Below are positions 1 through 9,742 of a stretch of DNA of 64,000 bases, piece by piece (position 1 is the first letter of the stretch; every line of letters starts with the position of its first letter). Source of the DNA: Papilionanthe hookeriana x Papilionanthe teres (Eukaryota; Streptophyta; Magnoliopsida; Asparagales; Orchidaceae); NCBI GenBank assembly GCA_022702705.1, contig CM040433.1:17864682-17928681 (forward strand). The letters run 5' to 3'. The notes beneath the pieces are model-generated. The model was not told the origin of the DNA, did not search any database, and was given only the letters and a program-made list of their open reading frames with translations. The position numbers were made by a program, and so were the translations under genes.

Positions 1-2978
1 CTGGTGTGCACCCGTGACCGTCCACACTCAAACCCTAATATCTCTCTAAATTCTCAATGGATTTTCGAGTTCTTATACTCTATCGATTCATCTTGAAGAG
101 ACGAACACATCCATACAGTTTATAAGCTATGAAATTAACCCAAGAAAAATGGATAATTGCTGGAAGCTTGGGAGGAAGAATGAGTTCATACCTTTGCTCA
201 GAGAAGTGAAGCTTCGATCTGAGAGTTGTGTCACCTTCGATTGAGTCCAAGCAAACTCCAGATGAAGTCTCTGGCTCTGGGAATTGTCTAAGTATGAAAG
301 TGACCAAGGCCAATCACAAAGCTTGGAGGCTGGAAGCAATGGCTGGCCTGGTGAGGGGGCTTTTACTGGGGAACTTCTTCTCTTGGTCTGGTGAAGGTGT
401 AGGGTCAATCAATTTGGAGATTGGCTCACTATGGTGAAGTGTCATGTTTTTTGGGTGGATTTTTAACTCAGAAATTGAGCTCACAGAGAGGGTTTTAGGG
501 CTGGATTTCAGTGGGGATCAAGTTCTCTATGTCTGGAGAGGGATCTAGAGTGATTTTGGTAGAGTTTTGGTAAGGTTTTGGTTCAACACCTCTTTTGGCC
601 GAGAGGTGGTGGTGTTTAAATAGAGGTGGCTGGAGGGCTTCCTGGGGCAATCGGAGGTCGGGATCGACTGCTCGGGGAGGAGAAGAACAGCCATGGTGTC
701 TATTTGGGTTGGGACAGCTCAGGAAGTGGGTTTGAATTTTTTGAAGCCAAATAAGGCTCTCGGCCTGGTGTTTTCCGGCGGCTGTGGTGGCTGGCCGGCC
801 AGGCATGGGTCACCATCTGACTCAGTGGGGTCAGGGCTGGAAGTTGGTGCAAGCAATGGGTATTGGCCATGTGTAAAGAGTTTGATTTAAATGGCATGGG
901 GGAGAGGTCATTTTGGATTCAATTTGGTCAAGTCATGTTTTAGGCTAGGTGCACCTCCCCAAGGCTGGTTTGGGCTGAAGAGAAAGTCACTTGGGTCAGC
1001 TTGATTAGTGGGGTCAAGTCACAATCCAAGTACAATTTGGCTTAAGCAAGATTAGGGGATACATGGGAGTGTTTAATCACTCCTAAGGGAATCATTTAAG
1101 GGTTTCCTCCTTTTTCCATTTAGGGAGTGGTGATAAGTCAAAGCTCTCATGGCTTTCATGTGGCTTGTGCATGGCTCCAAGGACTCCATTTGGCTTAGGG
1201 ATGGCTTGGCTCATTTACATGGAAATGGATTTTGGGATTTTTGATGAATTTAGGGGAAATTGGCATGAGGCTTAATTTAGGATAATTTGATCATGAGTTT
1301 GAAACTTAGGGAATGATTTAAATCAAAAGGATGATGAGAGGAAATCTCATGTGGGCTTTGGAATGGATTTTGGGCTTTTTTGAATTTTGGTGAAAATGGG
1401 CTTTTAAAGGCTTTATGGAAGTGGGCTTTTAGATTTTAAAATGGGCTTTTCGGTGAAATTTTTATGAATGACCATGCAAATAAATGTTGGGTTTAGTTTA
1501 GGGATGTGTCATGAGTGATTTGGAACAAATTTGAAGTGATTTTGAATTAAATTGGGTTTAATGTGGGTCTTTTAGTAAAAGCGGCCAAAGTGGGTCAAAT
1601 TGGGCTAACTTTGTTTAAGGTTGGGCTAAAGTTAGATTTGATGTAAAATTAATGTTGAGAAATGTTTATGGAGTGTCACAAAGAGTTTTCAACTTTGGTT
1701 GGGCTTTGATTTTGGGATTTGGGCCCATGTGGGTTAGGTTTGAGCTTAGGTCAATTTAAGGGATTTTGGTTTTGGGTTAGGTTTGGGTGGAGTTTAGGTT
1801 CCAATTTTGGGCAAATCAAGTTCGTGTTTTGTTTATGGGGGTGTTAGGAAGGCTTTAGAAAAGATTTGGGGCCAATTGGAGTTGAATTGGGTTAGTTTGA
1901 GCTAGGTTTAGTTCATGGGCCAAAATTGGGCCTTAAGCTTCAAATTGAAATTGGGCTCAAATTTCAATCAAATTGGACTTGGATTTAGTCTAAATTGATG
2001 TTGAAGATATTTAATTGAAGTTTAGAATTGAATTGGACCAAAATTGAGGTCAATTGGGGTGGTTTGGTTTGACATTGGGTTTACTTGGGTTAAAAATGGG
2101 TTAAATTGGGAGTTTTAGTAAAAGTGGGGTAAATTGGAAAAATTGGCCCATGGTGTAGTTGAACAAAATGAAATTGAGAATATTTGGGATTTTCTGGATT
2201 TTTTTGGGAATTTTCGAAATTTTTGGATTTTTGGGGTAAAAGGGTATTTTGGTAATTTTGGGTGGGTTTAGGGGTATTTTTGGAAATTTTGGTATTTTTT
2301 GCCAAAGATGGTCAATTTGAAAGGTGGGAAGTGTTTAGGATTTATTTTGAGGGACCTTGGGTAATTTAGGCAATTTTGCAAATTTTGGGTCATTTCAAGG
2401 GTATTTGGTAGATTTGGTGGGTCCGTTGCCCCGGGGGTCAAAAATTGAAATTTTGAAAAAATGAAGATTGATCAAATGTGAGTGAAATGGGATCACTTTG
2501 GTTGAGCCATGAAGCCATATTAAGCCTCATATAAGCCATGAGAGGACTCATTTGAGGCATTCACTTATGTTGTTCCTAACCTCTTAGCCGGGGGCTTAGG
2601 GGTTAAGGACCATCCATATGAATTACCTACATGAGTCGGAAGTCAAGTTGGGTGAGAGTGTGGTTTTAGGACTTGGAATGTGTGTGAGAGTGTAGTGTAT
2701 GTGCAAGTCAACCCTCACTGGATCAGGCCATCTGGGGTATTCCTAAGGCCAAAAAGTCCTATAGGGAACTCATCCTTTAAACCTCCACATTTGATATCAA
2801 CCCTCTAGGTGATTAGGGGTCTACAATCAAGCTTGTGGGGTTTGTAGGGTGTTAAGAAGTAGTTTGAATTTCTAAAGAGTGGGTTCCATTTCTAGTCCTC
2901 TTTAGTCAAAGGAAAAGCCTAAGGCTAGATCCTAAGTACTAAAGAGAGAAGCAAAAGACCTCATCAAAAATGAGGTCA
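1..2978 (-). repeat. G/T-rich non-coding stretch; possible 3' LTR of the Tat-type element
   Basis: No convincing coding sequence is seen on either strand. The plus strand is rich in TGGGC/TTTGGG words from about 900 to 2,450. The stretch lies beyond the tandem array of the minus-strand Tat-type element, where its 3' LTR would be expected. A possible LTR edge is the TCA at 2,976-2,978, followed on the plus strand by a C-rich run that would be a polypurine tract on the minus strand. The partner LTR is not in the window, so this is an inference from position. Confidence 0.3.
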
Positions 2979-2998
2979 ACAAATGGACCCCCAATAGG
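2957..2998 (-). promoter_or_regulatory. Candidate polypurine tract and LTR edge with an 8-bp inverted repeat
   Basis: On the minus strand, TTGGGGGTCC lies about 10 nt upstream of TGACCTCAT, a plausible polypurine tract followed by an LTR 5' end. The proposed LTR edge is palindromic: GACCTCAT (2,957-2,964) pairs with ATGAGGTC (2,970-2,977) across a 5-nt spacer. The G-run is not directly against the proposed edge, so the boundary is tentative. Confidence 0.25.
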
Positions 2999-3389
2999 TG
3001 TGGTGTGGTAACCAAGCACACCTCGCGTATTAGCGTTGACCGAAGAGATCAACAAAATCAACACAGATGTCCAAGTGACAAACTTAGGACGAAGTTGAAG
3101 AATTTCCGCTGGGGAGTATCAAGTATATTTCCAAGACCGGAGATTCCTGAACTCTCGGCCGGGAATGGAAAAGGAGGTGAACTCCAAATCACAAGATCCG
3201 GGGAATTCAATTTAGATTTCAGTTTACTTTTAAATTTCAAGTTTCGATGTGTGAGTTTGGATTTCGATTTGTTCGAGTTTCGATTTCGATTGAAGTTTAA
3301 TTTAAAATCGATTTAAGGAAATTTTGAATTTGAAATTTGGATTTGAAATGAGGATTGAAACCTGGGTTTCAACCTCGGGATTGCGAAGA

Positions 3390-4575
3390 GAACTGGAATT
3401 TAGGTACCATCCTCGGAGTGAGGATCAGAGTCTAAGTATCGACGGAAAAAGGATGAGAATCAAAATTTAGGTATTGATCTCGAGAGAGTGAGATTTGAAA
3501 TTTAAGTATCAAACCTGAAAGAGAATCGAAATTTAGGTATCGATCTCGGATGAGAGTCAGAATTTAGGTACCGACCTCGAAGGAAGAGAACTGGAATTTA
3601 GGTACCAGTCTCGGAAATTTAGAATTGAAATTTAGGTATCAATTTGAAAGAGAATCGAAATTTAGGTATCGATCTTGAATGAGAGTCGGAATTTAGATAC
3701 CGACCTCGAAGGAAGAGAACTGGAATTTAGGTACCAGTCTCGGAATTTAGAATTAAAATTTAGGTATCAATTCGAAAGAGAACTGAAATTTAGGTATCGA
3801 TCTCGGAATGAGAACTGGAATTTAGGTACCAGTCTTGGAAATTTAGAATTGAAATTTAGGTATCAATTCGAAAGAGAATCGAAATTTAGGTATCGATATC
3901 GAATGAGAACTGGAATTTAGGTACCAGTCTCGGAAATTTAGAATTGAAATTTAGGTATCAATTCGTAAGAGAATCGAAATTTAGGTATCGATCTCGAATG
4001 AGAGTCGGAATTTAGGTACCGACCTCAAAATGAGGACTGTAATTTAGGTACCAATCTCGGAAGTTTAGAATTGAAATTTAGGTATCAATTCGAAAGAGAA
4101 TCGAAATTTAGGTATCAATCTTAAAAAGAGAGTCGAAATTTAGGTACCGACCTCGAAATGAGAACTGGAATTTAGGTACCAATCTCGGAAGTTTAGAATT
4201 GAAATTTATGTATCAATTCGAAAGAGAATCGAAATTTAGGTATCGATCTTGAAAAGAGAGTCGAAATTTAGGTACCGGCCCCGAAATGAGAACTGGAATT
4301 TAGGTACCAGTCTCAGGAGTTTAGAATTGAAATTTATGTATCAATTCGAAAGAGAATCGAAATTTAGGTATCAATATTGAAAAGAGAGTCAGAATTTAGG
4401 TACCGACCTCGAAATGAGAACTGGAATTTAGGTACCAGTCTCGGAAGTTTAGAATTAAAATTTAGGTATCAATTCGAAAGAGAATCAAAATTTAGGTATC
4501 GATCTCGAAAAGAGAGTCGGAATTTAGGTACCGACCTCGAAGGAAGAGAACTGGAATTTAGGTACCAGTCTCGAA
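3390..4575. repeat. Tandem array of about 36 hairpin modules (about 32 bp each)
   Basis: The core AATTTAGGTA, with small variants, occurs about 36 times. It is flanked each time by arms that are reverse complements: GTCGG/CCGAC, ACTGG/CCAGT, ATCGA/TCGAT, GAATTGA/TCAATTC, and near the left end ATCAA/TTGAT and TTTGA/TCAAA. Several modules add an outer GAG/CTC pair beyond a 1-nt bulge. The four main modules are ordered into a higher-order unit of about 128 bp (for example, units starting near 4,070, 4,198, 4,324 and 4,452). Three-module units of about 96 bp occur around 3,752-3,943. Many GGTACC and ATCGAT sites follow from this. Long plus-strand open frames here are by-products of the repeat. 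Confidence 0.95.
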
Positions 4576-5250
4576 ATTTTAATGAGAAATGGAAACTGGT
4601 TCCAATCTCAAAGATTTCTCTGTATGAAGAGGAACCCAATCCCATGCCATCAGAACCAAATCGAACAAAGTTCGTGGCTCCGTGTCGATAGAACTAGTCG
4701 ATCCTCTAAGACACAACAACAAGAGAATTGAAAGAAACTGGCAAGGGTACCAAGCTAAAAAGACTTGACTTAACGACAAGTCGAAGAGAATATTCAAATT
4801 TCAAAAGATTTTCAAACAGATTTCAATTAAGGAAAGAACTGAAAGGTTCGAATCAGAGGATTCAGATCGGAATTCAATTTAAGGTATAGATTCGTTTTGT
4901 TTGTCCTTTAACGATCCCATTTTTTTATTTTTGTTGTTTATTTAGTGTTCATGTGAATTTGGAAGTTCATTTTAATATTCGGATTTTTAGGAAAAATTCT
5001 CATTTATTTTCTTTTCTTTTCTGTTCTTCGTTCAAAGTTCATTTAACTCTAATGGCGTTTCCCAGTCAATTTGCACAAAAAGAGGTGAAGGCAAAATATG
5101 ACGTAGTCGTTTTCATTCCAACTTGCTGAAAGTTCATCATACAACTTGATCTAGTCATGATGACATTTTTCTCAGAAATTTAATGTATCATACAATGTAA
5201 ATCCAAAACGGACTGTGTAAACTTCTTGTTGATCCATTCAAAAGTGTCTG
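4576..5250 (-). other. Spacer between the hairpin array and the AlkB ORF
   Basis: The first 50 bases are a decayed continuation of the array (4,576-4,620). After that I see only AT-rich sequence with pyrimidine runs near 4,915-5,030 and no coding homology. By position this is 3' untranslated sequence of the Tat-type element. Confidence 0.5.
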
Positions 5251-6852
5251 TCAAAAAATCCATGTCTGAATAGTAAGAAACATAGGCAATAACATCACCT
5301 TCCAATCCATCCTTGGCAGGAATGCCACATGGATGTGCATTGGAGGTGTGCTATTTCCCATGTAACTCACAGCTCGTAGGGCCGGAGACTCTCCGACTCG
5401 GATCCGGTCGAAAGTGGTAAGGCATTTTTCTGTCGTCCATTCTTCTAAAGTAACTGAGATCCGCTCCACAGGCACTCCTGGAATGCAATGCTTCGCAACG
5501 TCTGCTCCGTTTCCTTTTAACACCAGGACGGAACCTACCGGTAGTGGTATCTCTACCGGCCCTCGGAACTCACCGGGGCCTGCAATCCGGAGGTTAGATC
5601 CGAACATGATGTTGCACTAGTTGACGAATGACACTATGCAAAAGGGTCTAACAAAGTCATGATGGTCTATATGTGGAGGTATGCAGTCGCCTTCCTTGTA
5701 GATGTTAATAATGCAGCTATTGGGTATGCAATATGCAGGCAATACCCTCCATGTTATCATCCTTTTCACCATTCTCTTGATGATTCTTGGCTTCAGATCC
5801 AGCTCACTGCGACGGAGTATCCCTGGTGGATTTCCTTTTCTGTCTGTGGCAAAATTGTAGCAACATCCGCATTGCATTGTAACTCTTCCCTTTCCTGGCA
5901 TCCATCTTCGGGGTTCTGAATATGTCTTTTCTCTCAGGCGGCCAACTCGACCCATTTTCTGCAATTCAAGGATGCAATCTACAATTTGTTTTTGCTCATA
6001 ATCTGAGAAAACATCTGCATGCAGCTCGAGGCCTTCCAAGATTTTGACCCTCTTGTCTCCAATTCTTTCAAAGTATTCAAAGATTTTCTTCTCAACTAAT
6101 TGCATTTTCTCCAGCTCGTATTCTGGGATTATCTGAAGTCCTTGGTGTCTAGTAACATACTTCGGGATGTATGGCTCAACCCCAGCACATTCTTCTGCAT
6201 GTCTCGGCTCCTTGGGGATAGTCTCCGTAGGGACATCCTCCGGGGTTGCTTTCGCAACAAGACTCTTCGGATCCGGTACATATGCTCGGTGTCGAGGTAC
6301 CGACTCTATTTCTGCTTTTCTTGATATTTCTTTTATCTGTTCCGACCTTCTTGGAGTTGACTTTCTTCTTTCTGGTTCCCGACGAACCGGTCTCCTTGGA
6401 GCATTTGCACTAGCGGTATCCACTGTCTGTTTATATTGATCTTCTGCTAACTTGGTCAACATTTTACGAATGTGACGATTCTTATTTCTTCGTTGGGTAG
6501 CAGTGAGAGTAGCTCTCCTTACCCCTTGAATTTCTGCGGGCGCGGCATTGATAAGCCTACCTTCTGCTGTGGCGACCACAGACTTAATTTTCTTATCTTT
6601 TGCAGTTGTATATGCGGCGTTTGCTTTTCTTTTCTTGTTGCTGGATTGGTGGCTTGGGCCACCCATTTTCATCACTGTCTGGCTGTGAAGTTCTTCTCAA
6701 TCAACTGAGATCCAATCATTTTCTTCGTATTAAAAGCCGGCTGGTGTGAAGTCTGAGTCAATCTCTATCACTGCTCCATCCCTCACCCTCTTTTCATCAA
6801 GTGCTAGACTCACGCCATTTCTAAAGTTTAGAACCAACCGCCCGTTCGACAT
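5251..6852 (-). CDS. AlkB-like Fe(II)/2-oxoglutarate dioxygenase (plant ALKBH9/10 type) inside a retrotransposon, one in-frame stop
   Basis: AlkB-family enzymes oxidatively remove methyl groups from nucleic acids; plant ALKBH9/10 proteins act on N6-methyladenosine in RNA. The main frame runs from Met at 6,675 through 352 codons to a TAG at 5,617-5,619, then continues in the same frame to 5,251. Visible family motifs are YSEPRRWMPGKGRVTMQ, CCYNFATDRKGNPPG, NSCIINIY, PPHIDHHDF (HxD metal pair), RPFCIVSF, then after the stop FGSNLRIAGPGEF, IPLPVGSVLVLKGNGADVAKHC (distal His) and ERISVTL (Arg for 2OG). About 200 Lys/Arg-rich residues precede the domain. A related frame starting at Met 6,852-6,850 (MSNGRLVLNF) may be the original start, now frameshifted. 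It lies about 500 bases downstream of integrase on the same strand. The family assignment is firm; activity and substrate are inferred only. Confidence 0.85.
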
Positions 6853-7176
6853 TTCCCTGCGAAAAAATAAGGAAAGAATCAGGGGCTGTACTAAGAACAA
6901 GAACAATAAGAAAAAAACACTTAAAAATTCTTATTCACTTCTTTTAAATTTAAAGGAAGTAGGAAGAGATGAGAAAATATCAGGAATGAATGGATTTAAA
7001 AGGAAAGATTGACATTTTATTATTATGATTCCTCATGTTCTCTTTTTAACATTTCGTTGATGAGATTTTTTTTCATTCATTTTATTTTGTTTTGGGTTCG
7101 GGCCCAGTCACAAAGTGATTACTTCACCCGTGTTTCTAGGAATAAGATTCTACTTTAGAAGCCACCCTTCGAAACA

Positions 7177-8540
7177 TCAGGTTTCGTAGTACTTCCTTAA
7201 ATAATGTTCATTGATTGGAAGCATGGGTCGTTCTCCACGGCAATTCACAAGCTGGTAGGAACCTCCTGAGTAGACTGTCTCGACCACGAACGGCCCTTCC
7301 CATGTTGGTTCAAATTTACCACCTATCTTGCGATGTGCAAGAATAGGTCTTCTGAGAACCAAAACCAAGTCACCGACTTTGAAAGTTCTTGGGTGGACCA
7401 GTTTATCATGGGCCTGGATCATCTTGGCTTGATACAGTTCCAAATTCTGCTGCGCGGAAAGTCTTTTCCCTTCCAAGCTTTCCAATTCTTCCAGTCGTAG
7501 TCTGGCATTTTCTTCCGTAGTGATCTTTTCGCAACTCGCAATTCGGAGTCACGGAAGCCGAAATTCCGAGGGCAAGACGGCCTCGGACCCGTACACCAAA
7601 GCGTAAGGCGTAGACTGAGTAGGAGTCCTAAAAGTCTTCCTGTAGGCCCATAAGGCTTCTAACAACTTATCGTGCTAATTTCTCTTATTATTTTCCAAAG
7701 TTTTCTTTAAAATTTGAACGAGAGTTTTATTAAAAGCCTCGGCCAAGCCGTTTGCTCTTGGGTAGTAGATCGTTGAGTATCGCCAATCGATCCCGTGTCT
7801 TTTGACAAAATTATTGATCTTTGTACTTTTGAATGCAGACCCATTATCTGAAATGATCCTGCGCGTACCCCAAAACGGTAGACAAATTGGTTCTTGAAAA
7901 ACTGTAGCACGTGGTGTGCCTTCACTTCTCTGAGTGGTATAGCTTCCGCCCATTTAGAAAAGTAGTACGTAGCTCGTAAGAATGAAGCGATGTCCTCTTG
8001 AAGAAGGCGGTTCTATCGGACCCACTATATCTGTGCCCCAACACTCAAATGGCCATGACGCGATTGTCGGATGTAGCACATTTGGGGGTTGGTGTAGAAC
8101 CACTCCGTGCACTTGGCACTGGTGATAACTTTTGGCAACTTTCATACAATCGGTCATCATTGAGGGCCAGTAGTACCCTAGTCTTTTAATCTTCATTTTC
8201 ATTTTTGGACCCGGCCGATGAGCGCCACAAAGTCTCGAATGTACTTCTTTAACGATTTCACGAGCCTCGGACCCGCTCGGGCATCTTAGCCACATACGGT
8301 CAAAAGACCTTCGTATAATGTATTGTTTATTAATGTGTAAGACAGAGTTCTTTTCTTGATTTGATGGGCTAACGACTTATCGTCAGGCAGGTTTCCTGTC
8401 TGCAAGTAGTCTATTAATTGCTGCCGCCAATCTTCTATATTTTCTGTCACTGCTGCAATTGTTTCTTTTGCTTTTCTTTTTGATTTGTGTACTGTATCTA
8501 TGTCGAGCTGTGATAGGACCTGTCGTTCCTGAACTGACAC
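7177..8540 (-). pseudogene. Tat-type Ty3/gypsy integrase, broken
   Basis: Three segments make up an integrase. 8,540-7,954 holds the N-terminal zinc-finger region (HSRLCGAH; one Cys of the CxxC pair reads Tyr in SYHQCQVHG) and the start of the core (WGTDIVGPIEPP, first Asp). 7,953-7,675 holds IISDNGSAF (second Asp) and NGLAEAFNKTL (Glu). 7,674-7,177 holds LLEALWAYR, TPYALVYG and the C-terminal KFEPTWEGPFVVETVYSGG. A stop interrupts NKRN*HDKLLEALW, and a further stop or shift lies near 7,545. It is the last pol domain; the AlkB ORF follows. Confidence 0.87.
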
Positions 8541-9742
8541 TTAAACTGACTCATCCTGCAAGAAGGCAAATTCCTTTGCAAGGTGGGCTAGCGCATCGGC
8601 GAGAGCATTTTCTCTTCTGGGAATCTTGTAGATTGTTACGTTTGGAATTTGTTCCAATAATTTCATGGCGTTCTGAAAGTACTGCTCGAGTCTTGGCTTT
8701 AAAATTTTGTACTGTTCGACGACCTGTTGAATGATCAATTGAGAATTTTCGTAGATGTTGATGTCCGTTATTCCCATTTGAATGGTTAATTCTAATCCGG
8801 TTATATGGGCTTCGTATTCTGCCTCGTTGTTTGTACACAGTTCTGTTAAGTGGTAGGAGTATCTTAACATCCCCCACTTCGGTGTTATAAAGATTAGTCC
8901 GATTCTTGCCTTACCGGGCACTATCGTTTGTAATTCTTTGTTCTTCTGTGCTGAGGACGCACCGTCGAAGTACAGTTCCCAACGTTGATCACCAGGGTCT
9001 TCTAGGCTCATTATCTGCTCGTCTGGCAAATCGTCATCGAGAGGCGAATCCGCCGGCAAAGGGTGTGCTGCGAGGAAGTCTGCTAAGACTTGTCCCTTTA
9101 CGGCGCGAAGAGGAATGAAAGTTATGTCGAATTGCAATAGTATCATCGACCANNNNNNNNNNNNNNNNNNNNNNNNNNNNNNNNNNNNNNNNNNNNNNNN
9201 NNNNNNNNNNNNNNNNNNNNNNNNNNNNNNNNNNNNNNNNNNNNNNNNNNNNNNNNNNNNNNNNNNNNNNNNNNNNNNNNNNNNNNNNNNNNNNNNNNNN
9301 NNNNNNNNNNNNNNNNNNNNNNNNNNNNNNNNNNNNNNNNNNNNNNNNNNNNNNNNNNNNNNNNNNNNNNNNNNNNNNNNNNNNNNNNNNNNNNNNNNNN
9401 NNNNNNNNNNNNNNNNNNNNNNNNNNNNNNNNNNNNNNNNNNNNNNNNNNNNNNNNNNNNNNNNNNNNNNNNNNNNNNNNNNNNNNNNNNNNNNNNNNNN
9501 NNNNNNNNNNNNNNNNNNNNNNNNNNNNNNNNNNNNNNNNNNNNNNNNNNNNNNNNNNNNNNNNNNNNNNNNNNNNNNNNNNNNNNNNNNNNNNNNNNNN
9601 NNNNNNNNNNNNNNNNNNNNNNNNNNNNNNNNNNNNNNNNNNNNNNNNNNNNAATATACCGTATCTGAGGAGACTACGAACAACTTGAAAGTAATGACGT
9701 GCTTCAATTTTTCGATTTGCCTTCGTATCCCCAAGGCAATGT
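8541..9742 (-). pseudogene. Ty3/gypsy RT-linked RNase H end plus second RNase H (Tat lineage), with gap
   Basis: At 9,742-9,653 the frame reads ALGIRRQIEKLKHVITFKLF, the end of the RT-linked RNase H region. After the gap come WSMILLQFDITFIPLRAVKG and LADFLAAHPLP, the usual linker. A second RNase H follows: WELYFDGASS (first Asp), NNEAEYEAHITGLELT (Glu), IYENSQLIIQQV and ENALADALAHLA. The third acidic position, normally in GDSQL, reads Asn here, which would impair catalysis. The extra RNase H places the element in the Tat lineage. Upstream of 9,742 the RT is missing. Confidence 0.85.
9153..9652. other. Assembly gap (500 N)
   Basis: Exactly 500 undetermined bases, a conventional placeholder length. 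The true size is unknown. By homology it hides the connection between the RT-linked RNase H and the second RNase H. Confidence 0.99.

Larger units (their letters stand above)
2979..9742 (-). mobile_element. Tat-type Ty3/gypsy retrotransposon, 3' part, carrying an AlkB ORF
   Basis: On the minus strand the order is RT/RNase H end, a second (archaeal-type) RNase H, integrase, AlkB-domain ORF, tandem hairpin array. An extra RNase H after the RT-linked one marks the Tat (Ogre/Retand) lineage of plant Ty3/gypsy elements. In that lineage the space between pol and the 3' LTR is known to carry extra ORFs and tandem repeats. The 5' side is cut: homology stops near 9,742, inside the RT/RNase H region, and gag, protease and most of RT are absent. 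All pol segments carry stops or frameshifts, so this copy is dead. The left edge is uncertain. Confidence 0.8.

Noticed and set aside
3390..4575. CRISPR-like regularly spaced repeats
   Set aside because: Repeats directly abut as variant modules, there are no unique spacers, and the context is a plant retrotransposon.
3675..4691. Plus-strand open frames of 80-104 codons rich in FRY/NLG repeats
   Set aside because: They lie wholly in the tandem array; their periodic sequence follows from the 32-bp modules and they are antisense to the element.
4840..4880. tRNA-like GGTTCGAATC box
   Set aside because: It is isolated; no A box or cloverleaf can be formed around it.
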